This document shows, in pieces, positions 52,336-60,322 of a stretch of 64,000 nucleotides of DNA; the stretch's first letter is position 1, and each line of letters starts with the position of its first letter. The translations under genes were made by a program, and so were the position numbers. The notes below the pieces were generated by a model. That model made no database searches. It was not told where the DNA came from and was given only the letters and a program-made list of their open reading frames with translations. Origin of the DNA: Aquimarina amphilecti (lineage in GTDB: Bacteria; Bacteroidota; Bacteroidia; Flavobacteriales; Flavobacteriaceae); assembly GCF_900109375.1 (NCBI RefSeq), contig NZ_FOAB01000002.1, forward strand, positions 1 through 64,000, written 5' to 3'.

Positions 52336-54666
52336 CTAAAGACCAAATTCATCTTCTATTGGATCTTCTATCTTAATATTTTTCCTGAATTCTTTACAAT
52401 CTACTTCTATAGTTAATTTTTCTGGCTTCTTAAACCCATCTTTGGATACTTTAAGTGTTTTATCTGCATAACATTTTCTCATATATAAGGCCCATATAGG
52501 TAGTGCCATTGTAGCTCCCTGCCCATACCTGGTAGAATTAAAATGTGTAGCACGATCATCTGCTCCAACCCAAACACCCGTACACAGATTGGGGACAATA
52601 CCCATAAACCAACCATCACTCTGATTCTGCGTCGTACCGGTTTTACCAGCAATTGGATTTGTAAATTGATAAGGATATCCTGTTACCACATTTTTATAAT
52701 CATACCTATTTGATGGCCCAGATCTTAGACGTGCTCCAGATCCAGATTGTGTAACTCCTTCTAATAGATTTAAAGTTACATAAGCCGCTTCTTTGCTAAT
52801 TACATCTCTAGTTTCTGGTTCAAACTGATACAAAGTTGTACCATTTTTATCTTCGATACTAGTGATCATAACAGGTTTATTGTAAATGCCTTCGTTTGCA
52901 AAAGTACCATATGCTCCAACCATCTCTGATAATTTAAGGTCTACAGATCCTAATGCAATAGAAGCAACTTCTATGATCTCAGATTCAACACCCGATTTTT
53001 TGGCAAGTCTTACTATAGGTTCTGGCCCAATTCGATCCATTAAACGCGCTGAAATTGTATTTACCGACTTTGCAAGAGCTTCTTTAAGACTGAGATAACC
53101 CGTATATTTGGCGTCACTGTTTTTCGGTGTCCAATCTTCCATCACACCATGTGATCCAGCCGGAATTGTAATCTGTGACATTGGTAGTGTATCGCAGGGA
53201 GATAATTTAAGTTGATCGATCGCGGTAGCATAAACAAAAGGTTTAAAAGTAGAACCTACCTGACGTGCTCCTTGATAAACGTGATCATACTGAAAATGCT
53301 TTATATCTACACCACCAACCCAAGCCTTGACCTGGCCAGTCTGAGGCTCCATAGACATCATACCAGATCTTAAAAACCCTTTATAGTACAAAATCGAATC
53401 TCTAGGAGTCATAATAGTATCAATATACCCTTTCCAAGAAAATATTTTCATCTCTGTCTTAACATCAAAAGATTTTAAGATTTCTTCCTCACTTTTATTC
53501 TGAGATAACATTTTCTTTCTACGAGCAGAACTACGAATAGCTCTTTTTATAATTCCATTTACTTCTTGTTTAGTAAGATCTCTAAATGGTGATGTTTTAT
53601 TCTTAAGTTCCTGTTTATCAAACTCTTTTTGCAGGTTAGACATATGCTCCTGAACAGCTTCTTCAGCATATTTTTGCATTCGAGAATCAATTGTTACATT
53701 AATTCTTAATCCATCTCTATATATATTATAAAAATCTGTATTACCTTCATCGTCTTCTCCTTTTGGATTCTTTTTAACCCAATTACCCATCCAGCTTCTT
53801 ACATATTCTCTAAAATAAGTAGCGATTCCATCAGAATGCCCTTCTGGAGCATAATCTAAACTTAATGGTAACTGTTGTAAACTATCTTTTTCCTTGACAG
53901 TTATATAATCATATTTTGCCATTTGAGACAAAACTACATCTCTTCTATTTTTAACTAATTCAGGTCTTCTTAGCGGATTAAAAAGCGAAGAATTCTTAAG
54001 CATACCTACTAATACTGCAGCTTCTTCTTTTTTAAGTTCCTTGGGAGTTTTATTAAAATAGATACGAGAAGCAGAGCTTACTCCAATTGCTTGATTAAGA
54101 AAATCATATTTATTGAGATACATCGCCATGATCTCATCTTTAGTATACTGCCTTTCTAATCTTGTAGCAATTACCCATTCTTTAATTTTTTGTGTATAAC
54201 GTTGCCAACCCTTGGATCTAGTACCAGTAAAAAGCAATTTTGCTAACTGCTGCGTAATTGTACTTGCACCTCCTTTTTTACCCAAAAAAGCAAAAGCCCT
54301 AATTGTTCCTCTAGCATCAATACCTGAATGATCGTAATACCGCACATCCTCTGTGGCTACTAAGGCATTAACTATGTTTATTGATAAATCTTCATAACTA
54401 ACCGGAGTTCTATTTTCCTTAAAGAAGGTTCCTATTTGTTTTCCATCGGAAGAAATAATCTGAGTTGCTAAATCATTTTGAGGATTTTCTAAATCGTCAA
54501 AACCAGGCATTTCTCCAAAATACCCCCAACTTGCAAACAAGAATATTAGCATTACTAAAAATATTCCTGAAGCAAAAGTGATCCAGAACCACTTTATATA
54601 TTTAAGTACACTAATTTCTGTAGCTTTTGACTTTTTCCTAGTCGTTTTGGGTGTTGCTTTAGCCAT
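52336..54666 (-). CDS. Class A penicillin-binding protein (PBP1A-like), first tandem copy
   Basis: From the ATG at 54666, one base past the gldH stop, the protein has 776 residues and starts MAKATPKTTRKKSK. It has a membrane helix (about 24-50), a GT51 domain (ATEDVRYYDHSGIDARGT, GGASTITQQLAKLLF) and a transpeptidase with S-T-F-K, S-V-N and K-T-G-T. A start at 54687 would add seven residues overlapping gldH. The ricT-gldH-PBP1A order places it in an envelope-biogenesis operon. It is probably the ancestral copy, the downstream gene being the extra one. Confidence 0.93.
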   Translation of the reverse strand: MAKATPKTTRKKSKATEISVLKYIKWFWITFASGIFLVMLIFLFASWGYFGEMPGFDDLENPQNDLATQIISSDGKQIGTFFKENRTPVSYEDLSINIVNALVATEDVRYYDHSGIDARGTIRAFAFLGKKGGASTITQQLAKLLFTGTRSKGWQRYTQKIKEWVIATRLERQYTKDEIMAMYLNKYDFLNQAIGVSSASRIYFNKTPKELKKEEAAVLVGMLKNSSLFNPLRRPELVKNRRDVVLSQMAKYDYITVKEKDSLQQLPLSLDYAPEGHSDGIATYFREYVRSWMGNWVKKNPKGEDDEGNTDFYNIYRDGLRINVTIDSRMQKYAEEAVQEHMSNLQKEFDKQELKNKTSPFRDLTKQEVNGIIKRAIRSSARRKKMLSQNKSEEEILKSFDVKTEMKIFSWKGYIDTIMTPRDSILYYKGFLRSGMMSMEPQTGQVKAWVGGVDIKHFQYDHVYQGARQVGSTFKPFVYATAIDQLKLSPCDTLPMSQITIPAGSHGVMEDWTPKNSDAKYTGYLSLKEALAKSVNTISARLMDRIGPEPIVRLAKKSGVESEIIEVASIALGSVDLKLSEMVGAYGTFANEGIYNKPVMITSIEDKNGTTLYQFEPETRDVISKEAAYVTLNLLEGVTQSGSGARLRSGPSNRYDYKNVVTGYPYQFTNPIAGKTGTTQNQSDGWFMGIVPNLCTGVWVGADDRATHFNSTRYGQGATMALPIWALYMRKCYADKTLKVSKDGFKKPEKLTIEVDCKEFRKNIKIEDPIEDEFGL

Positions 54667-54667
54667 T

Positions 54668-55162
54668 TTATTTAGGATTTTGTGCAAATTCTATTCTAAA
54701 ACCTATATCTGTAATTCCTTCGAGAGAATTTATACCAAATGTCTCTCCATTTTTTCTCATTGCGTGTTGCAATGTAATTTTATAAACTCCTTTTTCGACG
54801 AAATTTACATTCTCTTTATACCACAACTTATTTTCTTTAACATCTGAGAAACCTGTGCCTAACCATTCTCCATTAGACGCTGCCATATCATACTCCAATG
54901 TATCAGTAACTATTTTTCCATTAGGAAACTCCATTTCACTAATCAAAAATAAGTTACTATACCTATAGTCATTAGTGTTTCGAAGGTTTATAAACAAATT
55001 GTATTGTTCTAATGAATCTAATACTGGTAAATCAAAAGTGATTTTTTCATCTTTTTCCCAAGAACTCGATACGGTTTTATATTCATCAAAAACACGGATG
55101 TCATCACAAGAAGACAACACTACAAAAAGAAAAAGCAAAGTTAAGAATCTAAGATTTATCAT
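54668..55162 (-). CDS. gldH: Gliding motility lipoprotein GldH
   Basis: From the ATG at 55162 the protein has 164 residues with a lipoprotein signal (MINLRFLTLLFLFVVLSSC, Cys19). The body (F-D-E-Y-K-T-V then W-x-K-D-E-K-I-T-F) fits GldH, required for gliding and linked to T9SS function in Flavobacterium. The frame stays open to 55351, but those residues are basic, lack a signal and overlap ricT. The start chosen here overlaps the ricT end by 14 bases, indicating an operon. Confidence 0.88.
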   Translation of the reverse strand: MINLRFLTLLFLFVVLSSCDDIRVFDEYKTVSSSWEKDEKITFDLPVLDSLEQYNLFINLRNTNDYRYSNLFLISEMEFPNGKIVTDTLEYDMAASNGEWLGTGFSDVKENKLWYKENVNFVEKGVYKITLQHAMRKNGETFGINSLEGITDIGFRIEFAQNPK

Positions 55163-56432
55163 TATTCTTGCGTTGCTGTGGTTTGCGTTTTTTATTATTA
55201 CGCTGATTATTCTTTTTTCTATTAGAATTTTTGTTCTCAGTATTACTTGTTTTTGATTTTTGAGGAGTAGGTTTATTCTTTTCCACAGAAACTTTCTTCT
55301 TGTTTCTGTTTCGATTTTTATTTCTCCTTCTACTTCTTTTTGGTTGATCAAAACGTGTTAAACTATCTTGTCCTACAACGTTCTCAAAATCTACTTTAGT
55401 ATCTTCGATTAATTCTGAAGCAAATTCTTCAAGGCTTGCAACCTTTTCTTTCTTTTTATTTGCATCAATAATCTCATTTGCATGATCAGCAGATATTTTA
55501 TGCCAGTTCATCCACTCCCCCTCATAGGCATACCATAAATAACCTTTGAAAATATCAATCTTCTGGCATACTGCTGTACCTTTTTCTGTTTGCAATTTTA
55601 TTTCCATTTTAGGAAATTCATTTAATGCATCAATATATGCGTCTAATTCATAATTAAGACAGCACTTTAATTTTCCGCATTGACCAGCTAATTTTTGCGG
55701 ATTTAAAGATAATTGCTGATATCGCGCAGCACTCGTATTTACTGATCTAAAATCAGTAAGCCAAGTAGAGCAGCACAATTCACGTCCACAAGAACCTATA
55801 CCACCCAGTCGTGCAGCTTCTTGTCTAAAACCAATTTGACGCATTTCTATTCGTGTACTAAATTCTTGTGCGAATTCTTTGATTAATTGTCTAAAATCTA
55901 CACGTTCTTCTGCAGTATAATAAAAAGTACATTTAGAACCATCTCCCTGAAACTCAATATCCGAAATCTTCATTTGGAGTTTTAGCCTAATTGCTATTTC
56001 TCTTGATCTCACTTGTATAGATTGTTCACGATCTCTAGCCTTTTGCCAAATATCAATATCTTTTTGAGATGCTTTTCGATATATCTTTTTAACGTCTTCA
56101 CTATCTACATCTACTTTCTTCTTCTTCATCTGAATACGAACTAACTCTCCGGTAAGAGTTACAATACCAACATCATGTCCAGGAGAAGCCTCAGTGGCTA
56201 CAATATCTCCAATACTCAAAGAAAGGTTTTCTGTATTCTTGAAAAAACTTTTTCGCCCATTCTTAAAACGAACTTCTACACAATGAAAAGGTGCTACGCC
56301 ACCTGGCAGTGACATATTAGATAACCAATCAAAAACAGTTAACTTATTGCAACCATCTGTACCGCACGTACCATTATTCTTACATCCTTTTGGTTGTCCG
56401 TCTTTCCCGGAGGAACAACTACTACACCCCAT
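55149..56432 (-). CDS. ricT: PSP1-domain protein RicT (YaaT homologue)
   Basis: This 427-residue protein begins MGCSSCSSGKDG with eight cysteines in the first 30 residues, followed by the PSP1 domain (KLQMKISDIEFQGDGSKCTF region, RQEAARLGGIGSCGRELCC, then GQCGKLKCCLNYELDAY) whose cysteines may bind iron-sulfur clusters as in the Bacillus Ric complex. A Lys/Arg/Asn-rich low-complexity tail follows (about 365-427). RicT-type proteins influence RNA processing in Bacillus; the role in Bacteroidota is less clear. It heads the gldH/PBP operon. Confidence 0.9.
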   Translation of the reverse strand: MGCSSCSSGKDGQPKGCKNNGTCGTDGCNKLTVFDWLSNMSLPGGVAPFHCVEVRFKNGRKSFFKNTENLSLSIGDIVATEASPGHDVGIVTLTGELVRIQMKKKKVDVDSEDVKKIYRKASQKDIDIWQKARDREQSIQVRSREIAIRLKLQMKISDIEFQGDGSKCTFYYTAEERVDFRQLIKEFAQEFSTRIEMRQIGFRQEAARLGGIGSCGRELCCSTWLTDFRSVNTSAARYQQLSLNPQKLAGQCGKLKCCLNYELDAYIDALNEFPKMEIKLQTEKGTAVCQKIDIFKGYLWYAYEGEWMNWHKISADHANEIIDANKKKEKVASLEEFASELIEDTKVDFENVVGQDSLTRFDQPKRSRRRNKNRNRNKKKVSVEKNKPTPQKSKTSNTENKNSNRKKNNQRNNKKRKPQQRKNNDKS

Positions 56433-56578
56433 ATACTCTAGCTATATTGAAATTTGTCTGTGATAAATCACACCAAATATGATTCTTACTCAGATCAAAC
56501 GCTCTACACATCTGACATCTTAATCGATAAAGATACTATGATTTCTTTTAAAACCATAGTATCTAAATCATTTTAGCA

Positions 56579-57610
56579 CTATTGCTTATATTTCAGTACT
56601 TCTGAACGCCCTTTTTTAAAGATCTTATTGCTATTACCTTTACCCTTTCTTAAAGCTTTCTGTTCTTCATACGGTAAACTATTTATTTCTTGACATTCTG
56701 TAGAACAACAACTATCCATTTTGGATGCACATTCCTCACACTGGATGAACAATAAATGACACGCCTCATTTTCACAATTAACGTGGTTATCACAAGGTTT
56801 TCCGCACTGATGACAGTTAGAAATAACATCCTCAGAAATTCGTTCGGATCTTCGGTGATCAAAAACAAAATTCTTGCCTAGATATTTATTTTCTAATCCT
56901 TTTTCTTCTACTTGTCTGGCATATTCTATAATTCCACCTTCTAACTGAAATACGTTTTTAAAACCCTTATGTCTATAATATGCACTGGCTTTCTCACATC
57001 GAATCCCACCAGTACAATACATTACTAATTTTTTATCTTCTTTATGCTCTTTTAAATCTTCCTCAATAATATCCAAAGAGTCTCTAAAAGTATCAACATC
57101 TGGAGTTACCGCCCCTTTAAAATGTCCTATTTCACTTTCATAATGATTTCGCATATCAACTAAAACAGTATCCGGATCATCAATCAATTCATTGAATTTC
57201 TTTGCATCTACATGTACTCCTTTATCTGTAACATCAAAAGTTTCATCATCTAACCCATCCGCAACAATCTTTTTACGAATCTTAACCTTCAGTTTAAGAA
57301 ATGACTTTATGTCTTGCTCACGAGCAATATTTAGTCGTACATTTTCTAAAAAAGAAATACTATCTAAATGTGTTTTAAATGCTTCAAAATTTGGAGCAGG
57401 AACAGATAATTGCCCATTGATTCCTTCACTAGCTACATAAATTCTACCAAGAACTTCTAATTCGTCCCAATGTATAAAAAGATGGTTTCTGAAAATATCA
57501 GTATTACCAATATGTGCGTATTTATAAAAAGAGAGTGTAAGTCGATCGGTACCTGCTTCATCAATAAGAGCAGCTCTCTCTTTTGCACTTAATTTGTTGT
57601 ACAGTTGCAT
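56579..57610 (-). CDS. trhO: tRNA uridine-34 hydroxylase TrhO (rhodanese-like, YceA family)
   Basis: This 343-residue protein has the YceA/TrhO layout: an N-terminal acylphosphatase-like domain (SEGINGQLSVPAPNFEAF), a rhodanese domain (VLVDMRNHYESEIGHFKGA) with active-site Cys in YCTGGIRCEKAS, and a Cys-rich C-terminus (C-H-Q-C-G-K-P-C, then C-E-E-C-A-S-K) likely to bind zinc. TrhO catalyses oxygen-dependent formation of 5-hydroxyuridine at tRNA position 34. A structured minus-strand unit with a 28-codon ORF and terminator lies 94 bases upstream and may be its leader. Confidence 0.92.
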   Translation of the reverse strand: MQLYNKLSAKERAALIDEAGTDRLTLSFYKYAHIGNTDIFRNHLFIHWDELEVLGRIYVASEGINGQLSVPAPNFEAFKTHLDSISFLENVRLNIAREQDIKSFLKLKVKIRKKIVADGLDDETFDVTDKGVHVDAKKFNELIDDPDTVLVDMRNHYESEIGHFKGAVTPDVDTFRDSLDIIEEDLKEHKEDKKLVMYCTGGIRCEKASAYYRHKGFKNVFQLEGGIIEYARQVEEKGLENKYLGKNFVFDHRRSERISEDVISNCHQCGKPCDNHVNCENEACHLLFIQCEECASKMDSCCSTECQEINSLPYEEQKALRKGKGNSNKIFKKGRSEVLKYKQ

Positions 57611-57703
57611 GCTATACTAATTTTTAAGTTAAAAAGAATTTATTTTAATTTCTGCAAAAGTACAAATCATAGATTAATATACAAGAATTGTAGTATTGCG
57701 TAC

Positions 57704-57740
57704 AAAAAAATGCCTTGAAAACCACTTCAAGGCATTTTTT
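57704..57740 (-). terminator. Intrinsic terminator upstream of trhO
   Basis: TGCCTTGAA pairs with TTCAAGGCA around a six-base loop, flanked by A7 and T6 so that both strands carry a T tract. On the minus strand it ends the structured unit starting near 57940; on the plus strand there is no gene for it to serve. Confidence 0.85.
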
Positions 57741-57741
57741 G

Positions 57742-57808
57742 GGCTAATTCGTTATTTAATTAATTTACTTAATCTAAAACGACTAAAAATTAAATAACGA
57801 AGCTAGCC
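57742..57808 (-). other. Long imperfect stem-loop covering the tiny ORF stop codon
   Basis: GGCTA plus TTCGTTATTTAATT (57742-57761) pairs with AATTAAATAACGAA plus TAGCC (57788-57808): 14 perfect base pairs, a small bulge and five more. The loop is 26 bases. The stop codon TAG of the 28-codon ORF (57803-57805) lies at the base of the stem. It could be an RNA structure in a leader or small RNA. Confidence 0.6.
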
Positions 57809-57889
57809 ACCTTCTACTATACAATTACTAATCGAAGTAATCGTACACCCAACAAGGTTATGTCTTACGACTCTTTTAAGAAATTTCAT
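57803..57889 (-). CDS. Putative 28-residue small protein or leader peptide
   Basis: The ORF begins ATG at 57889 with a perfect AGGAGG (57896-57901) six bases upstream, which is notable because Bacteroidota rarely use strong Shine-Dalgarno sites. It encodes 28 residues starting M-K-F-L-K-R-V-V-R-H, with two cysteines (15 and 23) and ending V-E-G-G. The start codon lies in one arm of a 9-bp inverted repeat (CATCTACAT/ATGTAGATG) whose other arm is at the predicted 5' end of the transcript. I do not recognise the peptide. It may be a regulatory leader peptide for trhO, an independent small protein, or chance within a small RNA. Confidence 0.45.
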   Translation of the reverse strand: MKFLKRVVRHNLVGCTITSISNCIVEGG

Positions 57890-57942
57890 CTACATCCTCC
57901 TTCTTCACAGTTTGTTCTAGTTTTGCTTTCTATGTAGATGCA

Positions 57943-57974
57943 GAAAAATAAAAAGGGTTGCGTTGGCATTCAAA
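57943..57974 (-). promoter_or_regulatory. Promoter TTTG-N20-TATTTTTC for the structured unit
   Basis: On the minus strand TTTG (57974-57971), 20 bases and TATTTTTC (57950-57943) match the Bacteroidota consensus except for the last base. Transcription would start near 57936, at the arm of the inverted repeat 57932-57940. Confidence 0.6.
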
Positions 57975-58110
57975 AAAAATAATAAAATCTTCTTTTTCTG
58001 AATGAATAATCATTGTTAATAAATTAGTTAGATAAGTACAATTTTTAAAATGGGTATGCAAAAAACTTATAGTATTTTAGCCATTATCAATAACAAAAGA
58101 AAGTGAGCGC

Positions 58111-59124
58111 ATGAGTACTGAAAAAGAAAAAGATGCAAAATTAAAAGCGTTAAAACTAACTTTAGACAAGCTAGACAAAGCTTACGGGAAAGGTACCGTA
58201 ATGAAGATGGGAGACACTGCAGTTCAAGAAGTAGAGGTAATCTCTACAGGATCACTTGGATTGGATTTAGCTCTAGGTGTCGGAGGATATCCTAGAGGAA
58301 GAGTTATAGAAATTTTTGGCCCAGAGTCTTCTGGTAAAACAACACTTACAATTCACGCAATTGCACAAGCTCAAAAAGCTGGTGGAATAGCTGCTTTTAT
58401 AGATGCTGAACACGCATTTGATCGTTTTTATGCAGAAAAATTAGGTGTTGATATAGATAACTTAATTATTTCTCAACCTGATAATGGAGAACAAGCATTA
58501 GAAATAGCTGACAATTTAATACGATCTGGAGCAATTGACATCATTGTTATTGATTCGGTGGCTGCATTAACTCCTAAAAGTGAGATTGAAGGAGAAATGG
58601 GAGATTCTAAAATGGGTCTTCATGCAAGATTAATGTCTCAAGCATTAAGAAAACTGACAAGTTCTATAAGTAAGACCAATTGTACTGTAATCTTTATCAA
58701 CCAGCTTCGTGAAAAAATCGGAGTAATGTTCGGAAATCCGGAGACTACTACTGGTGGTAATGCCCTTAAGTTCTATGCTTCGGTTCGATTAGATATACGT
58801 AGATCTACCCAAATTAAGGATAGCAATAGTGCCGTACAAGGAAATAAAACTCGTGTAAAAGTCGTAAAGAATAAAGTTGCTCCACCATTTAGAACTGCTG
58901 AGTTTGATATTATGTATGGTATGGGAATTTCTAAAACTGGTGAAATTATAGACATCGGTGTTGATTATGAAATTGTTAAAAAGAGTGGTTCGTGGTTTAG
59001 TTATCAAGACACAAAACTTGGACAAGGTAGAGATGCAGTAAAAAATCTATTGAATGATAACCCAGAACTTATGGAAGAACTGGAAGAGAAAATCAAAGAA
59101 GCTATCAGTATTGTAAATGAATAA
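58111..59124 (+). CDS. recA: Recombinase RecA
   Basis: This 337-residue protein is a standard RecA: Walker [11 protein letters not shown] (near residues 69-78), [38 protein letters not shown] and loop regions including [20 protein letters not shown]. It drives homologous recombination and co-protease activity. It is a single gene followed by a terminator. The 500 bases before it hold the structured unit described at 57704-57974, on the opposite strand. Confidence 0.98.
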   Translation: MSTEKEKDAKLKALKLTLDKLDKAYGKGTVMKMGDTAVQEVEVISTGSLGLDLALGVGGYPRGRVIEIFGPESSGKTTLTIHAIAQAQKAGGIAAFIDAEHAFDRFYAEKLGVDIDNLIISQPDNGEQALEIADNLIRSGAIDIIVIDSVAALTPKSEIEGEMGDSKMGLHARLMSQALRKLTSSISKTNCTVIFINQLREKIGVMFGNPETTTGGNALKFYASVRLDIRRSTQIKDSNSAVQGNKTRVKVVKNKVAPPFRTAEFDIMYGMGISKTGEIIDIGVDYEIVKKSGSWFSYQDTKLGQGRDAVKNLLNDNPELMEELEEKIKEAISIVNE

Positions 59125-59142
59125 GTTACAATAGTATTCTAT

Positions 59143-59172
59143 AAAAAAATCCCGGACATCCGGGATTTTTTT
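59143..59172 (+). terminator. Terminator after recA
   Basis: AAAAAAATCCCGG pairs with CCGGGATTTTTTT around a tiny loop, 18 bases past the recA stop. The flanking A and T tracts allow bidirectional use. Confidence 0.9.
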
Positions 59173-59314
59173 ATACCTTATATCGAAGTTTCATCTAATA
59201 TCAATCCGTCTAAAAATAGTATTCTCGTTAAAAAACTATCATCTAAACGCAACCATATCTATATCTAAACATCTATCTAATAGAATTTGGTATGTAAACC
59301 CCAAAATTAGTGGT

Positions 59315-59737
59315 ATGAAAAATATAAAAATAATAGCACTATTCATTTTTACAATTTGTTTATCCAGCTGTTTGAATGATGATGATGCAGGAATCAATTT
59401 TTCTTATGAATTAGTTCCAATTGAAGAAGTAAGTATTCCCGACCAATTTGTAAGAGGAGACACCTATGAGATTACAGCATCTTATTTTAGACCTTCGGAT
59501 TGTCACTCTTTTAGTGGATTTGATTATGATAGAGTTTCTAATGAGCGAACTGTATCCGTAGTAAATGTAGTAGTTAATGATCGTACTTGTGAAAATCTCG
59601 AACAAACTGATTTAGTTGATGTATCCTTCAACTTTTTAGTTGGGTTTGAAGATTCATATATTTTTAGATTCTGGCAAGGTAGAAATGACCAAGGAGAGAA
59701 TCAATTTTTAGTTATGGAAATTCCCGTAGTGGAATAA
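59315..59737 (+). CDS. Small lipoprotein of unknown function
   Basis: This 140-residue protein has a lipoprotein signal (Cys19 in C-L-S-S-C-L) followed by an acidic N-D-D-D stretch, a usual feature of surface-exposed Bacteroidota lipoproteins. The rest is beta-rich with two cysteines (in S-D-C-H and R-T-C-E) that may form a disulfide. No domain is recognised. It lies 39 bases before the ECF sigma gene and may be part of that unit. Confidence 0.75.
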   Translation: MKNIKIIALFIFTICLSSCLNDDDAGINFSYELVPIEEVSIPDQFVRGDTYEITASYFRPSDCHSFSGFDYDRVSNERTVSVVNVVVNDRTCENLEQTDLVDVSFNFLVGFEDSYIFRFWQGRNDQGENQFLVMEIPVVE

Positions 59738-59776
59738 TGATTTCATAAATTCTGTTAATCAAAACAAAAACTGTTA

Positions 59777-60322
59777 GTGAGTTTAGACCAACTCATAAAA
59801 AAGTGTAAAAAACAAGATGCCAAGGCACAAGAACAACTGTATAGATTATACGGCAGTAAATTATTTTCCATCTGTCTAAAATACTCTAACAGTTATGTAA
59901 ATGCCGAAGACACCTTGCAGGACGCTTTTATTACAATTTTTGACAAAATAGAGCAATATCGTGGCAAAGGTTCATTCGAAGGGTGGATAAAAAGAATCAC
60001 CGTAAATACTGCTTTGCAAAAATATCGTAAACAAAAAGTTTTTGAAATTATTGGAGAAGAACAGATCGAAGAGGTCGAAGTTGAGATCGATGAAGATGAT
60101 ATTTCGTTAGATTATCTATTAGAAATTATCCAACAATTACCAGATAGGTATAGACTAGTTTTTAATCTATATGTATTAGATGGATATTCTCATAAAGAGA
60201 TCGCAGAAATGTTAGATATTTCTACAGGTACTTCTAAATCTAATTTGGCAAGAGCCAGAAATATTTTAAAAGAAAAAATAGAAACCAATCAAGAACATCG
60301 CGTTCAATCAATTGAAGGATGA
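59777..60322 (+). CDS. ECF RNA polymerase sigma factor
   Basis: This 181-residue protein has region 2 (YGSKLFSICLKYSNSYVNAE, DTLQDAFITIFDKIEQYRG) and region 4 (LVFNLYVLDGYSHKEIAEML, then DISTGTSKSNLARARNILKE). The start is a GTG at 59777; no ATG is better placed. Its stop overlaps the next ORF by four bases (ATGA), so it is coupled to the membrane-anchored protein that follows, which probably serves as its anti-sigma factor. Confidence 0.92.
   Translation: MSLDQLIKKCKKQDAKAQEQLYRLYGSKLFSICLKYSNSYVNAEDTLQDAFITIFDKIEQYRGKGSFEGWIKRITVNTALQKYRKQKVFEIIGEEQIEEVEVEIDEDDISLDYLLEIIQQLPDRYRLVFNLYVLDGYSHKEIAEMLDISTGTSKSNLARARNILKEKIETNQEHRVQSIEG

Noticed and set aside
55163..55351. A 63-residue upstream extension of GldH
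   Set aside because: It lies inside the ricT coding region; a lipoprotein signal begins exactly at the ATG at 55162.
57920..57941. GCATCTA near 57935-57941 as a target of the ECF promoter system
   Set aside because: The -35 box TTGTCACA is absent at the required 14-base spacing; a normal TTTG/TATTTTTC promoter fits better.
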